Shown: in pieces, positions 9,863-19,180 of the stretch
Numbering within the stretch: the first letter of the stretch is position 1
Layout: every line of letters starts with the position of its first letter
DNA from: Chloroflexota bacterium
Lineage (GTDB): Bacteria > Chloroflexota > UBA11872
Assembly (NCBI GenBank): GCA_022820025.1
Contig: JAJEGF010000011.1
Location: 1 to 64,000 of the forward strand
Reading direction: 5' to 3'
DNA: 64,000 nucleotides
Program-made: the position numbers and the translations under genes
The notes under the pieces: generated by a model
The model's database searches: none
The model's input: the letters and a program-made list of their open reading frames with translations, nothing else
What the model was told of the DNA's origin: nothing

Positions 9863-10305
9863 AGCCGCATCAGATCACGGCGGACGCGCCGCGTCGTAAG
9901 CGCCGTCGTCGCGTCGGTCGCGGCGAAGGCTCGGGCAGCGGGAAGACCGCGGGCCGCGGGACCTTGGGACAGGGCGCCCGCAGCGGCGGCAACGCCTATC
10001 CCGGCTTTGAGGGCGGGCAGACGCGCCTGCTCATGCGCTTCCCAAGCCGCCGTGGCTTTACCAACCATCGGTTCAGGCGCGACTTCCAGCCAGTCAACGT
10101 GGGTGCGCTCAGCGCATTTCCCGAGGGGGCGGTGGTTGGTCCTGAGGAACTCAAGGCCCAGGGCCTGATTGAGCCCGGCCTCTACAAGGTTCTTGCCGGG
10201 GGAGATCTGGACCGCGCATTGACGGTGCGGGCGCCAAAGTTCTCGGCGGCGGCCAAGGCGAAGATCGAAAGCGCCGGTGGCTCCGTCGAGGAGTTGAGCG
10301 AGTGA
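9859..10305 (+). CDS. rplO: 50S ribosomal protein L15
   Basis: L15, a late-assembly 50S protein. The basic glycine-rich N-terminus ([20 protein letters not shown]) and [19 protein letters not shown] are characteristic; the end [12 protein letters not shown] is also typical. At 148 residues it is normal. Its TGA overlaps the GTG start of secY. Confidence 0.96.
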   Translation: MKPHQITADAPRRKRRRRVGRGEGSGSGKTAGRGTLGQGARSGGNAYPGFEGGQTRLLMRFPSRRGFTNHRFRRDFQPVNVGALSAFPEGAVVGPEELKAQGLIEPGLYKVLAGGDLDRALTVRAPKFSAAAKAKIESAGGSVEELSE

Positions 10306-11582
10306 TCGAGACGGCCGTCGCGGCCTTCCAGCTTCCCGACGTTCGTCGCAAGATTCTTTTCACCATCGGCCTTCTGGTCGTGTTTCGGGCTGTCGCGCAT
10401 ATTCCCCTGCCCGGAGTCAACACGGAGTTGCTGGCCGATTTCTTTGCCGGCAACCAATTGCTGGGCTTTATGAACCTGCTCTCCGGTGGGGCGCTGGAGA
10501 ATTTCTCGGTCGTCGCGTTGGGCGTCTATCCGTACGTGACGGCCAACATCGCTTCGACCGTCCTGGTTCCGCTGATTCCTCCGCTACAGGAACTCTCGCG
10601 GGAGGGCGAAGCCGGCCGCCGCAAGATCGCCCAGTGGACGCGCCTGGCCACCATCCCGTTCGCCATGCTGCAAGGATTTGGCCAGATCCAGATTCTGCGC
10701 TCCGCGCAGCAGGGGCTCTTGTCGCCGACGCTCGGCGCGTTTGACATTGTGGTCATGCTGATTGTGATGACTGCGGGCACGATGTTTCTGCTCTGGATCG
10801 GCGAGTTGATCACGGAGAACGGCATCGGCAATGGCGTATCCATCATTATTTTCGCCGGCATCGTGGCTGGAGCTCCCGCCGCGCTCGGTCAGTCGCTCTT
10901 TGCCGGCGAGAATATTGGCGGATTCGTTGCCGTCGTCATCATTGGTCTCATCATGATCGCGGCCATCGTATTTGTGCAGGAAGCGCAGCGCCGAATCCCG
11001 GTTCATTACGCCAAGCGAATCCGGGGAACCCGCATGTATGGCGGGCAGAGCACCCACATCCCGCTCAAGGTCAATTCGGCGGGCATGATTCCACTGATCT
11101 TCGCGTTCTCGCTGATGCTGCTTCCGGCGACGGTGGCCAGCTATTTCGAAACGTCGCAGGTCTCGTGGCTGGCTAATGCCGCCGGAGCCATTGCAATTAC
11201 CCTGAGCCCCAGCAACGCTATCTATTGGGTGTTTACCTTTCTGCTCGTCATCGTTTTCACGTACGTCTATACCCTGGTCGTCTTTCAACAACAGAACCTG
11301 GCCGAGAATCTGCAGAAGAATGGGGGGTTTATCCCAGGAATCCGTCCGGGCCGCCCGACACACCAGTACCTGACCGGGGTGGTGAATCGGATCACCCTGG
11401 CGGGCGCTGTGTTCCTGGGCATCATCGCCGTCGTGCCATTCGTCGCGCAGTCGGTGACGGGCGCGGACGCGGTAGCCATCAGTAGCACGGGAATGCTGAT
11501 CGTCGTGGGCGTGGTTCTGGACACCATGCGCCAGCTTGAGTCCCAGTTGATGATGCGCAACTACGAAGGGTTCATTCGGTAG
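10302..11582 (+). CDS. secY: Protein translocase subunit SecY
   Basis: SecY, the channel subunit of the general secretion translocon, in the inner membrane. Ten hydrophobic segments are evident, with the family stretches HIPLPGVNTE, LGVYPYVTANI, RRIPVHYAKR and GGFIPGIRPGRPT. At 426 residues it is typical. The GTG start overlaps the rplO stop (GTGA). Here, as in many bacteria, secY separates the ribosomal genes from adk and map. Confidence 0.97.
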   Translation: MIETAVAAFQLPDVRRKILFTIGLLVVFRAVAHIPLPGVNTELLADFFAGNQLLGFMNLLSGGALENFSVVALGVYPYVTANIASTVLVPLIPPLQELSREGEAGRRKIAQWTRLATIPFAMLQGFGQIQILRSAQQGLLSPTLGAFDIVVMLIVMTAGTMFLLWIGELITENGIGNGVSIIIFAGIVAGAPAALGQSLFAGENIGGFVAVVIIGLIMIAAIVFVQEAQRRIPVHYAKRIRGTRMYGGQSTHIPLKVNSAGMIPLIFAFSLMLLPATVASYFETSQVSWLANAAGAIAITLSPSNAIYWVFTFLLVIVFTYVYTLVVFQQQNLAENLQKNGGFIPGIRPGRPTHQYLTGVVNRITLAGAVFLGIIAVVPFVAQSVTGADAVAISSTGMLIVVGVVLDTMRQLESQLMMRNYEGFIR

Positions 11583-11586
11583 GCGA

Positions 11587-12159
11587 ATGGGCGAGCGTCC
11601 CGTGATTTTGGTACTTCTTGGCCCGCCGGGTGCGGGCAAGGGCACGCAGGGTGAGCGGCTGGTCCGTCGCATTGCGGTGGATCACGTATCCACCGGTGAT
11701 CTCTTTCGTGATGCGGTCACCGCCGGATCGCCCGCCGGCCTGCGTGCCGAGTCGTACCTGCACAGCGGCCAACTCGTTCCGGACCAGGTCGTCCTGCAGG
11801 TCATCGAGGAGTATCTGGGCGTCGCTCGCGGACGAGACACTTGCTTTGACGGTTTTCCCCGTACGCGCAACCAGGCGGAAAAGCTGGACGATCTCCTCAA
11901 GCAATTCAATCTCGCGGTCACGGCTGTCATCTATTTCAACGTGCCCGACGATGTGGCCCTCACGCGTCTGCTGTCCCGCGGCCGGGAGGATGACACCGAA
12001 GAAACGGCACGCTATCGACTCCAGGTGTATCACGAGGACACCGCGCCGCTCATTGACTATTACCGTGACGCCGGCGTTCTCATTGAGGTGGACGGGTCCG
12101 GCGGCGTGGAGCCCGTCGCACAGCGCGTGTGGACGGCGCTGAAGAACGCTATTCGATGA
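11587..12159 (+). CDS. adk: Adenylate kinase, short form
   Basis: Adenylate kinase interconverts ATP, AMP and ADP. The P-loop GPPGAGKGT is at residues 12-20, then STGDLFR, the AMP-binding FDGFPRT and the region around RLLSRGREDDTEETARYRL, which closes the active site. The zinc-type LID insertion of long adenylate kinases is absent, so at 190 residues this is the short form. It overlaps map by four bases. Confidence 0.96.
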   Translation: MGERPVILVLLGPPGAGKGTQGERLVRRIAVDHVSTGDLFRDAVTAGSPAGLRAESYLHSGQLVPDQVVLQVIEEYLGVARGRDTCFDGFPRTRNQAEKLDDLLKQFNLAVTAVIYFNVPDDVALTRLLSRGREDDTEETARYRLQVYHEDTAPLIDYYRDAGVLIEVDGSGGVEPVAQRVWTALKNAIR

Positions 12160-12938
12160 TGTCCGGTTCAATCAGACCGAAGACGGCTGAAGAAATCGAG
12201 GCCATGGGGGCCTCGGGTCGCGTGTTGGCAGGTGCACTCAACGAGATTGAGGCGGCCGTGGAGCCGGGCGTGACGACGGGAGCGCTCAACGAGATCGCCG
12301 AGACGTACATCCGCGATCACGGCGGCATTCCCTCGTTCCTTGGCGTGCCCGCGGCCGACCCGGGCATCGAGCCGTTTCCCGGGGCGATCTGCGCGTCGGT
12401 CAACGACGCCATTGTGCACGGGATTCCGGGTAGCGCCGTCTTGCGGGAAGGCGATATCATAGGGCTAGACTGTGGAGTGATTCTTGACGGCTGGCACTCC
12501 GATTCAGCGCGTACGCTCGCGGTAGGCGAGATTAGCCCTGACGCGAGCCGCCTGCTTGATGTAACTCGCGCCGCCCTGGCTGAAGCTATTGGCGCATCCG
12601 TCGCGGGCGGTCACATTGGCGATATTGGGGCAGCTGTGCAAAAGCTGGTGGAGGAGGCCGGGCTCACGATCGTGAGGCGTTTCGTAGGACACGGGATCGG
12701 AAGGACCATGCATGAGTCGCCACAGGTGCCGAACTTCGGTCGGCCCGGCGGCGGTCCGGCGCTGCTTCCGGGGACGACACTGGCTATTGAGCCAATGGTA
12801 AATGTCGGTTCCGCTGGCGTGGTGTTTGACGACGATGGCTGGACGGCGCGAACCGATGATGGCTCCCTTTCAGCTCACTTCGAGCACACGGTGGCCATTA
12901 CGGATGCCGGCCCGCGGATTCTGACGGAAGCGGCCTGA
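12156..12938 (+). CDS. map: Methionine aminopeptidase type I
   Basis: Removes the initiator methionine from nascent proteins. The metal ligands of the family are all visible: the Asp pair eleven residues apart in LDCGVILDGWHSD, His in GHGIGRTMHE, Glu in LAIEPMV and Glu in HFEHTV; the substrate His lies in ASVNDAIVHGIPG. The start chosen is ATG at 12156, which overlaps the adk stop (ATGA) and gives the usual N-terminus KTAEEIEAM; an in-frame start at 12129 inside adk is less likely. 260 residues. Confidence 0.96.
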   Translation: MMSGSIRPKTAEEIEAMGASGRVLAGALNEIEAAVEPGVTTGALNEIAETYIRDHGGIPSFLGVPAADPGIEPFPGAICASVNDAIVHGIPGSAVLREGDIIGLDCGVILDGWHSDSARTLAVGEISPDASRLLDVTRAALAEAIGASVAGGHIGDIGAAVQKLVEEAGLTIVRRFVGHGIGRTMHESPQVPNFGRPGGGPALLPGTTLAIEPMVNVGSAGVVFDDDGWTARTDDGSLSAHFEHTVAITDAGPRILTEAA

Positions 12939-12946
12939 GGCTCTTG

Positions 12947-13291
12947 ATGGCATCGCCAAGAGATCGAACAAACGACACGCCGACCCCAGCCGATGAGTCG
13001 TCAAGTAAGACGCCGGTCATTGAGATCGAGGGCGAGGTTGTCGACTCGTTGCCAAACACGATGTTTCTGGTCAAACCTATCGGGCCGAACGGACAACCGC
13101 TGCGCATCCAGACCGGGGACGACGCCGAAGAAGAGCCCAAGGCTATCCTTGCTCACTTGGCTGGCAAGATGAGGCTGCGCTTCATTCGGGTCGGCGTGGG
13201 CGACCGCGTGCGGATGCAACTCTCGCCCTACGATCTTTCGCGCGGACGAATCACGTGGCGGCTCCGCGCCGACCAGCGAGTGGAGCGTTAG
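12947..13291 (+). CDS. infA: Translation initiation factor IF-1 with insertion
   Basis: IF-1, an S1-type OB-fold protein that binds the 30S A site. [38 protein letters not shown] and [14 protein letters not shown] are clear family matches. Two features are odd: an N-terminal leader of about 22 residues, and an insertion of roughly 17 residues between the second and third strands (from PIGPNG to EEEPKA, Asp/Glu-rich). Normal IF-1 is about 72 residues; this one has 114. ATG at 12947 is preferred over the TTG at 12944, with TGAGG six bases upstream at the map stop. Confidence 0.93.
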   Translation: MASPRDRTNDTPTPADESSSKTPVIEIEGEVVDSLPNTMFLVKPIGPNGQPLRIQTGDDAEEEPKAILAHLAGKMRLRFIRVGVGDRVRMQLSPYDLSRGRITWRLRADQRVER

Positions 13292-13296
13292 GGATC

Positions 13297-13410
13297 GTGC
13301 GAGTCTCGGCATCCGTCAAACCACGATGCGACCGCTGTCGCGTGATTCGGCGACGTGGACGCGTGATGGTCATTTGCTCCAACCCGAAACACAAGCAGCG
13401 GCAAGGCTGA
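13297..13410 (+). CDS. rpmJ: 50S ribosomal protein L36
   Basis: A 37-residue protein too short for ordinary gene calling. Reading from GTG at 13297 gives [14 protein letters not shown], then [22 protein letters not shown]. This matches L36 along its whole length, including the zinc ligands C11, C14, C27 and H32. It lies five bases after infA and thirteen before rpsM, the standard gene order. Confidence 0.96.
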   Translation: MRVSASVKPRCDRCRVIRRRGRVMVICSNPKHKQRQG

Positions 13411-13423
13411 GGACGGGGGATTC

Positions 13424-13804
13424 ATGGCTCGAATTGCCGGCGTAGACATTCCGCGACATAAGCCCGTCGCAATTGCGCTGACCCACATCTACGGGATCGG
13501 GCGCACAACCAGCGCCGAGATCGTGCGCCAGGCCGAGATCAATCCACAGACGCGCGTCAATGACTTGACCGAGGCCGAGTTGGGTCGAATCCGGGCACTG
13601 ATCGGTCGTGAGCGCGTCGAAGGCGATCTTCGACGCGTGGTGCAGACCAGCATTGCTCGCTTGCGCGAGATAGGTTCCTACCGGGGTCTACGGCATCGGA
13701 TCGGCCTTCCGACGCGCGGACAGCGGACGCGAACAAACGCCCGTACCCGCAAGGGGCCGCGCCGGACCGTGGGCATTCGTAAGCGCGTGATCAAGCGAGG
13801 CTAG
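13424..13804 (+). CDS. rpsM: 30S ribosomal protein S13
   Basis: S13 of the 30S head contacts the P-site tRNA. The start [20 protein letters not shown], the HhH-like [11 protein letters not shown] and the basic ending with [16 protein letters not shown] are characteristic. At 126 residues it is typical. GGGGGA lies about seven bases upstream of the ATG. Confidence 0.97.
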   Translation: MARIAGVDIPRHKPVAIALTHIYGIGRTTSAEIVRQAEINPQTRVNDLTEAELGRIRALIGRERVEGDLRRVVQTSIARLREIGSYRGLRHRIGLPTRGQRTRTNARTRKGPRRTVGIRKRVIKRG

Positions 13805-13808
13805 ATTG

Positions 13809-14198
13809 ATGGCGGAACGTTCAAGTCGATCGCGACGACGAAATCGCGCGCCCGTACCGCGAGGGGCCGCGCATATTCACGCCTCGTTCAACAACACCAT
13901 CATCACGATTACCGACCCGATGGGCGACACCGTAGCTTCCGCGAGCGGGGGCACGATCGGCGCGCGCGGATCACGCAAGAGCACGCCGTTCGCGGCGCAG
14001 CAGGCGGCAGAGCAGGCCGCCCAGCGCGCCATGGATGCCGGAATGCGCGATATCAACGTATTCGTCAAGGGTCCCGGATCTGGCCGCGATGCCGCCGTAC
14101 GCGCGCTGCAAGCGGTGGGACTCAACGTGTCAAGCATCTCAGACGTCACCCCGATTCCTCACAACGGCCCGCGGCCGCCGAAGCGTCGGCGCGTGTAG
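13809..14198 (+). CDS. rpsK: 30S ribosomal protein S11
   Basis: S11 of the 30S platform. [35 protein letters not shown] and the end [21 protein letters not shown] are diagnostic. ATG at 13809 is chosen over the TTG one codon earlier. 129 residues, four bases after rpsM. Confidence 0.96.
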   Translation: MAERSSRSRRRNRAPVPRGAAHIHASFNNTIITITDPMGDTVASASGGTIGARGSRKSTPFAAQQAAEQAAQRAMDAGMRDINVFVKGPGSGRDAAVRALQAVGLNVSSISDVTPIPHNGPRPPKRRRV

Positions 14199-14228
14199 GC
14201 CCGAATAAAACCAGGGAGTCAAACTCGG

Positions 14229-14861
14229 ATGGCCCGATACACCGGACCCGTGTGCCGCCTCTGCCGGAGGGAAGGGGAGAAGCTCTTCCTCAAAGGCGAC
14301 CGCTGTCACACGCCGAAATGCGCCATTGAGCGGCGCGGAGATCGCGGCGGGCCGGGCGCCCGCGGCTTCAGCCGGCGCCGACCTACGGAGTACGCCATTC
14401 AACTCCGGGAGAAGCAAAAGGCTCGACGAATCTACGGCGTGCTTGAACGCCAGTTTCGTCGGCACTATCGCATGGCGGGCAAGCAGAGCGGTCCTCGCGG
14501 CGAGCGATTACTGCAAATCCTGGAGCTTCGTGCGGACAGCGTTGTCTACCGGATGGGATTCGGACTCAGCCGTGCCCATGCGCGTCAACTGATCCAGCAT
14601 GGCCACATTGAACTGAATAACCGCAAACACGATATTCCGTCAGCCGTTCTGCGTGTCGGCGACCGGGTTCGGCTACGCCAAAAGAGCCGGAACATAGATT
14701 CCGTCAAGAACGCAATGGACCGCGCGGAGGCCTTGGGCCGACCGGCGTGGCTTTCGGTGGATCTCGAGGCATTCGAGGGCACCATCAACGCGATCCCCGA
14801 TCGCAATCAGATCGATGCGACACTCAACGAGCAACTGATCGTGGAGTTCTACTCGCGCTAA
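14229..14861 (+). CDS. rpsD: 30S ribosomal protein S4
   Basis: S4, a primary 16S binder and, in many bacteria, a repressor of this gene block. It has the N-terminal RYTGPVCRLCRREGEKL with the CXXC pair, GARGFSRRRPTEYAIQLREKQKAR, and the S4 RNA-binding domain (RADSVVYRMGFGLSRAHARQLIQHGHI). At 210 residues it is typical. A 30-base gap separates it from rpsK. Confidence 0.96.
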   Translation: MARYTGPVCRLCRREGEKLFLKGDRCHTPKCAIERRGDRGGPGARGFSRRRPTEYAIQLREKQKARRIYGVLERQFRRHYRMAGKQSGPRGERLLQILELRADSVVYRMGFGLSRAHARQLIQHGHIELNNRKHDIPSAVLRVGDRVRLRQKSRNIDSVKNAMDRAEALGRPAWLSVDLEAFEGTINAIPDRNQIDATLNEQLIVEFYSR

Positions 14862-14909
14862 TTCGTGCGCGGGAGTCCGACGTATCGGACAGGAAGGTAA
14901 GGACCAGCG

Positions 14910-15887
14910 GTGTTTCTTGGACCTGTTGAATCAACTCAGGCCGAAGCCGACATCCAGCCGGCCGTGCAGGCGGTGGAGGTTGGCGACAACTACGCACACT
15001 TTCACATCGAGCCCCTTCGGCGCGGTTTCGCGCACACGCTGGGCAATCCCCTACGTCGCGTATTGCTCTCCGCGCTCCCCGGCGCGGCATTCGCCACGGC
15101 ACGCATCGATAGCGCGCTGCACGAGTTCAGCACGCTGGACTTCATGCGCGAAGATCTCGTCGAGTTCCTGCTCAATGTCAAGGGCGTTCGGATTCGATCA
15201 CTCGACGCCGAGTCGGCCGTGGTCTATCTGGAAGCCGAGGGTCCGTCTGAGGTCACCGCGGCGGACCTGGAATTGCCGAGCGGAATCGAAGTCGTGAATC
15301 CCGAACATCACCTGGCGTCCCTTACGGACGCAGGTTTCCTGCGCGCGGAGTTTTCGGTTGAATCTGGCGCGGGCTACATCGGAAGCGAGACGCGCGGCGA
15401 CCTGCCTATCGGCGTTATTCCAATGGATATGGTGTTCAGCCCAGTAACCAAGGTTGAGTACCACGTGGAATCGGCACGCGTCGGTCGCGAGTCCGAGTAC
15501 GACCGTCTCGTGCTGAAGATCTGGACGGATGGCGTTATGAGCCCCGCGGATGCCCTGCGAGGCGCCGCGCAGCAACTCATCGAGTCGTTTCAGCTGATCG
15601 CTGGAGTTGACGAAACGGTGGACAGCGTGACATCGGCCTTCATGCCTCCTATTCCGGAGGCCGAAGGCGACCCACTTGAAGATCTCAAGCTCTCGAATCG
15701 AGCGTTGAACAGTCTCAAGCGCCACGAGCTCGAAACGGTGCAGGAGCTCATTCGACTGTCCGAGAACGACCTCTATGAGCTCCGGGGCATGGGTGAACGC
15801 CTTGTAACCGAAATTCGCGAGGCGCTGGAATTGCGCGGTCTCGCGCTGGCCGACAATTCGTCGGAACCGGACCAAGCCCAGGAGTAA
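14910..15887 (+). CDS. rpoA: RNA polymerase alpha subunit
   Basis: Alpha subunit of RNA polymerase. The N-terminal assembly domain is recognised by PLRRGFAHTLGNPLRRVLLSALPGAA, and the C-terminal promoter/activator-binding domain by LKLSNRALNSLKRHELETV and LRGMGERLVTEI. The two are joined by a short acidic linker near residue 245-260. At 325 residues it is normal. The start is GTG at 14910, with AAGGA about seven bases upstream in the 48-base gap after rpsD. Confidence 0.97.
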   Translation: MFLGPVESTQAEADIQPAVQAVEVGDNYAHFHIEPLRRGFAHTLGNPLRRVLLSALPGAAFATARIDSALHEFSTLDFMREDLVEFLLNVKGVRIRSLDAESAVVYLEAEGPSEVTAADLELPSGIEVVNPEHHLASLTDAGFLRAEFSVESGAGYIGSETRGDLPIGVIPMDMVFSPVTKVEYHVESARVGRESEYDRLVLKIWTDGVMSPADALRGAAQQLIESFQLIAGVDETVDSVTSAFMPPIPEAEGDPLEDLKLSNRALNSLKRHELETVQELIRLSENDLYELRGMGERLVTEIREALELRGLALADNSSEPDQAQE

Positions 15888-15892
15888 TTCAG

Positions 15893-16243
15893 GTGAGGCA
15901 TCGTCGACGAGGACGGCATCTGGGGCGCAACCCCGCGCAGCGGCGCGCGCTGAAGCGCGGCCTGGTGCGGTCACTGATTCTGCACAGCCAGATAGAGACC
16001 ACCCTGGCGCGTGCCAAGGAGATTCGACGCGACGTCGACCGTCTGATCACCCTTGCCAAGCGCGGCGATCTCCACGCGCGTCGTCAGGCCATTGCCCGGA
16101 TTCCAGATCCCGAGACGATTGAGCGGCTATTCGAGGATATCGCCGATCAGTACGCGGACCGTCCGGGCGGTTATACGCGGATTCGCCGTGTGGGGGTTCG
16201 CCTCGGTGATGGTTCCCCGTTGGTTCGCATGGAGTTAGTGTGA
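15893..16243 (+). CDS. rplQ: 50S ribosomal protein L17
   Basis: L17, beside the tunnel exit. It opens MRHRRRGRHLGRNPAQRRALKRGLVRSLILH and contains ETTLARAKEIRRDVDRLITLAKRG, both family signatures (split for length), ending GYTRIRRVGVRLGDGSPLVRMEL. 116 residues. It has a GTG start just after rpoA and its own stop overlaps the GTG of truA. Confidence 0.96.
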   Translation: MRHRRRGRHLGRNPAQRRALKRGLVRSLILHSQIETTLARAKEIRRDVDRLITLAKRGDLHARRQAIARIPDPETIERLFEDIADQYADRPGGYTRIRRVGVRLGDGSPLVRMELV

Positions 16244-17031
16244 CAAACGTACGCACCGTTCGCGCCACCGTCGAATACGACGGCGCGGAATTCAGAGGCT
16301 TCCAGCGGCAGCGGGGTGTTCGTACGGTTCAGGGCGTCCTGGAGTCGGCCATTCAGGCGGCCACCGGCGAGGCCGCGGCCGTGGCCGGCGCAGGGCGGAC
16401 CGACAGCGGCGTTCACGCGATAGGTCAGGTGATTGCTTTTCGAGTTGTCACGCGGCTTGACGACGCGACGCTGCTGCGGGCGCTCAATGCGCATTTGCCC
16501 GCGGATGTCGTGATTGACGAGCTCACGACCACGGATCCCGCGTTCGATCCGCGACGGGACGCCACGTCGCGCGTCTACGAGTACCGGATTGAACAGCGCC
16601 CGGTGCGCCCGGTCATTGACAGGCATCGTGCGTGGCACGTTGGACAGCCGCTCGACCTGGTCCGGATGCGAAGCGCGGCGTCTCAGCTCATTGGCTCGCA
16701 TGACTTTGACGCATTCACGGCCGGACGCCAGGCGAGTACGAGGCGCGAGATCTACGCGCTTGAAGTCTGGCGAGAGGGCGCTTCCATCTTCATTCGCATC
16801 GCCGCGAACGCGTTTCTCTTCCGGATGGTGCGGCGAATCGTCGCCACGCTCGTTCGAGTCGGCCGGGATGAGATTGACGCGGTCTCCGTTGCCGCACTCC
16901 TGCGGCCGGCCCCTCGCTCGCATGTTCGCGGCACGGCCCCGGCGCACGGACTGACTTTGATACGGGTGGAGTATCCGGCGCGTTCGTCTCGATACAATCA
17001 GCAGCGCATGCAACAGGCGGTGAGGCCGTGA
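16240..17031 (+). CDS. truA: tRNA pseudouridine synthase A
   Basis: TruA forms pseudouridine at positions 38-40 of the tRNA anticodon arm. The catalytic Asp is D55 in [10 protein letters not shown]; other family features are [21 protein letters not shown] and [11 protein letters not shown]. At 263 residues it is typical. GTGA overlaps at both ends tie it to rplQ and rplM. Confidence 0.95.
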   Translation: MTNVRTVRATVEYDGAEFRGFQRQRGVRTVQGVLESAIQAATGEAAAVAGAGRTDSGVHAIGQVIAFRVVTRLDDATLLRALNAHLPADVVIDELTTTDPAFDPRRDATSRVYEYRIEQRPVRPVIDRHRAWHVGQPLDLVRMRSAASQLIGSHDFDAFTAGRQASTRREIYALEVWREGASIFIRIAANAFLFRMVRRIVATLVRVGRDEIDAVSVAALLRPAPRSHVRGTAPAHGLTLIRVEYPARSSRYNQQRMQQAVRP

Positions 17032-17444
17032 GCGAACAGAGCGGACGGCGGTGGGTAGTGGTCGACGCCTCCGGGCAGACGCTTGGACGCTTGGCCACAC
17101 GCATCGCTCACATGCTGCGTGGGAAAGACCAGCCGACGTTTACGCCAAATGTCGACGATGGTGCTGGCGTCATTGTGATCAACGCGGCACGCATTCGCGT
17201 GACGGGGCGCAAGCTGGAGCAGAAGTTCTACGCGCGTCACAGTGGCTACCCAGGCGGCATCCGAATGACGCGGCTTGACGAAATGCTCGACCGCCGTCCC
17301 GGCCGGGTCATTCGGCTCGCGGTCAAGGGCATGTTGCCCAAGAATTCGCTCGGTCGTCGCGCTCTGAAGCGCTTACGCGTGTACGAAGGCCCTGAACACC
17401 GTCACGAGGCGCAGCGGCCCCAGACTCTTGAGGTAGGCGCATGA
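17028..17444 (+). CDS. rplM: 50S ribosomal protein L13
   Basis: L13, an early-assembly 50S protein. [39 protein letters not shown] and [19 protein letters not shown] are clear signatures. 138 residues, GTG start overlapping truA, ATGA overlap with rpsI. Confidence 0.96.
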   Translation: MSEQSGRRWVVVDASGQTLGRLATRIAHMLRGKDQPTFTPNVDDGAGVIVINAARIRVTGRKLEQKFYARHSGYPGGIRMTRLDEMLDRRPGRVIRLAVKGMLPKNSLGRRALKRLRVYEGPEHRHEAQRPQTLEVGA

Positions 17445-17836
17445 CGCTCGAAGGCCACTACTACTACGGTCTTGGTCGACGAAAAGCCGCCGTCGCGCAG
17501 GTTCGCGTGTACGCCGGTCACGGGCCGTTTGTCGTCAATGGTCGTCCGATTGAGGAATTCCTGTCGGTGCCCGATCACCGTTTCCATGCCCTTGAGCCGT
17601 TGCGAATGCTTGATGAGATGTCCGTGGGAATCTCGGCTCGCGTGAATGGCGGCGGTACGCGCGGACAGGCTGGAGCTATTCGGCTAGGTTTGGCGCGTGC
17701 CCTGGTGGCCATGGACGCCGAAAACCGTCCAAAGCTCAAGCAGGCCGGCATGTTGACTCGGGACCCGCGGGCCAAGGAGCGAAAGAAGCCTGGCCTGGTT
17801 CGGGCGCGCAAGGCCAAGCAATTCACCAAGCGCTAG
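17441..17836 (+). CDS. rpsI: 30S ribosomal protein S9
   Basis: S9, whose C-terminal tail reaches the P-site t[39 protein letters not shown] and the end [17 protein letters not shown] are diagnostic. 131 residues. It closes the translation operon; its TAG lies in a CTAG shared with the stop of the convergent scpB, so no dedicated terminator separates the two. Confidence 0.97.
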   Translation: MTLEGHYYYGLGRRKAAVAQVRVYAGHGPFVVNGRPIEEFLSVPDHRFHALEPLRMLDEMSVGISARVNGGGTRGQAGAIRLGLARALVAMDAENRPKLKQAGMLTRDPRAKERKKPGLVRARKAKQFTKR

Positions 17837-18444
17837 TCATTCGGCGGCCCCACTTCCGAGTCGTCGGGGGCAAACCCCAGGTCAAGTTCAGGAAGTTCGT
17901 CGAGCGACGTTAGGCCAAAGTAGGCCAGAAACGTGTCGGTGGTTGTGAAGACGGCCGGCCGGCCCGGGGCGTCCAAGCGTTCCGCTTCCCGAATGAGGTT
18001 GCGTGAGAGCAGTGTGGCTAGCGCGCTGTCAGAGTCCACGCCACGAACGCGCTCGATTTCGGCGCGCGTTGCCCGTCCCCGATAGGCCACGATTCCCAGC
18101 GTTTCCAGGGCCGCGCGTGACGGTTGCCGGCGTTGGTCCAGACCCAGAAGGCGGCGACAGTGTTCCGCAAGGTCGGGAGCGGTGACCAGCCGAAAGGCGT
18201 TGCGATGTTCCAGCAGAATGACGCCGCGGGTTCGATAGTGCTCCGTGAGCTTGCCCAGCGCCTCCCGCACATCCGGTTCCGAAGCACCCGTGACGCTGGC
18301 AATTTCGGTCGCCGAGAGCGCACGATCGGCCACGAAGAGCAGAGCCTCAATTGTGCGAGCCAGCCCGAAGTCGCCTTCCGGACATTCTGCGAGGGATCTC
18401 CGGTCCGGACTTAGGCCGGCCTCGTTATCCGTCGCCATGCCCAT
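17833..18444 (-). CDS. scpB: Segregation and condensation protein B
   Basis: ScpB, the winged-helix kleisin-associated subunit of the SMC condensin complex. It shows IEALLFVADRALSATEIASVTGAS, LEHRNAFRLVTAPDLAEH, and the second winged helix with ALETLGIVAYRGRATRAEIERVRGV and DTFLAYFGLTSLDELPEL (split for length). 203 residues. It overlaps scpA by 20 bases and ends in a CTAG shared with rpsI. Confidence 0.94.
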   Translation of the reverse strand: MGMATDNEAGLSPDRRSLAECPEGDFGLARTIEALLFVADRALSATEIASVTGASEPDVREALGKLTEHYRTRGVILLEHRNAFRLVTAPDLAEHCRRLLGLDQRRQPSRAALETLGIVAYRGRATRAEIERVRGVDSDSALATLLSRNLIREAERLDAPGRPAVFTTTDTFLAYFGLTSLDELPELDLGFAPDDSEVGPPND

Positions 18445-19180
18445 CGGTGGATTTCAGCATGATCGAGCCAAAGGGTCCGGACTGTTCCACGGTCGCCGCA
18501 CGTTGCCTGACCAGGTGAAGGACAGCCACGAAGGTTGCGATGAGTTCAGCGCGGTCGGCGCAGTCAACAGCAATCGCGTCGAAGGCCACGGTTCCGCAGG
18601 ACTCGAGCAGGACTCTGAGTTCGCGAACCTTGTCGGCCACACGGAAGCGTCGCGTTGGCGCTTCAACGATCGACTCAACAGGTGTATCGACCTGGGTGAG
18701 TCGCTCCAGGGCCTTCAGCAGTCGAGCAAGATCGCCGGCGCCTGGTTCGGGCGTCGGATGGGGAAGGTCTGGCTGCGCAACCCGGATGAACGACGACTGA
18801 CCGGCGCGCAATCGCTCGTCGAGGTCCAACGCGACGGTCTTGAACGCCGCGTAGACGCGAAGACGCTCCGCGAGATCTTCAGCCGTTTCTTCGTCGTCGT
18901 CGGACTCAGGCTCTGGCAGTAACGCTCGGGATTTGAGCAATGCCAGCCGCGAGGCGACGAGCAGGAATTCGGACGCAGCTTCGGCAAAGCGCTCATGCAG
19001 ATGGTGTGCGTACGTCACAAACTGGTCGGTTACGGCCAGCACCGATACGCCCGTGATGTCCAGCCCCTGTTGCTCGATCAATCGAACCAGAAGGTCGAGC
19101 GGTCCCTCGAAATCCCCGACGTCGATTTCGAATCCGGTTAGCGCGCTGGCCTGACCGGCGGGTCCCCAGGTTGTGCTCAC
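18425..19180 (-). CDS. scpA: Segregation and condensation protein A
   Basis: ScpA, the kleisin of the bacterial condensin. The N-terminal FEGPLDLLVRLIEQQGLDITGVS-type sequence (here DFEGPLDLLVRLIEQQ) is the signature. AASEFLLVASRLALLKSRALLP follows, and a C-terminal winged helix ends with FVAVLHLVRQRAATVEQSG. 251 residues. It is coupled by overlaps to the HD gene upstream and scpB downstream. Confidence 0.94.
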   Translation of the reverse strand: MSTTWGPAGQASALTGFEIDVGDFEGPLDLLVRLIEQQGLDITGVSVLAVTDQFVTYAHHLHERFAEAASEFLLVASRLALLKSRALLPEPESDDDEETAEDLAERLRVYAAFKTVALDLDERLRAGQSSFIRVAQPDLPHPTPEPGAGDLARLLKALERLTQVDTPVESIVEAPTRRFRVADKVRELRVLLESCGTVAFDAIAVDCADRAELIATFVAVLHLVRQRAATVEQSGPFGSIMLKSTDGHGDG

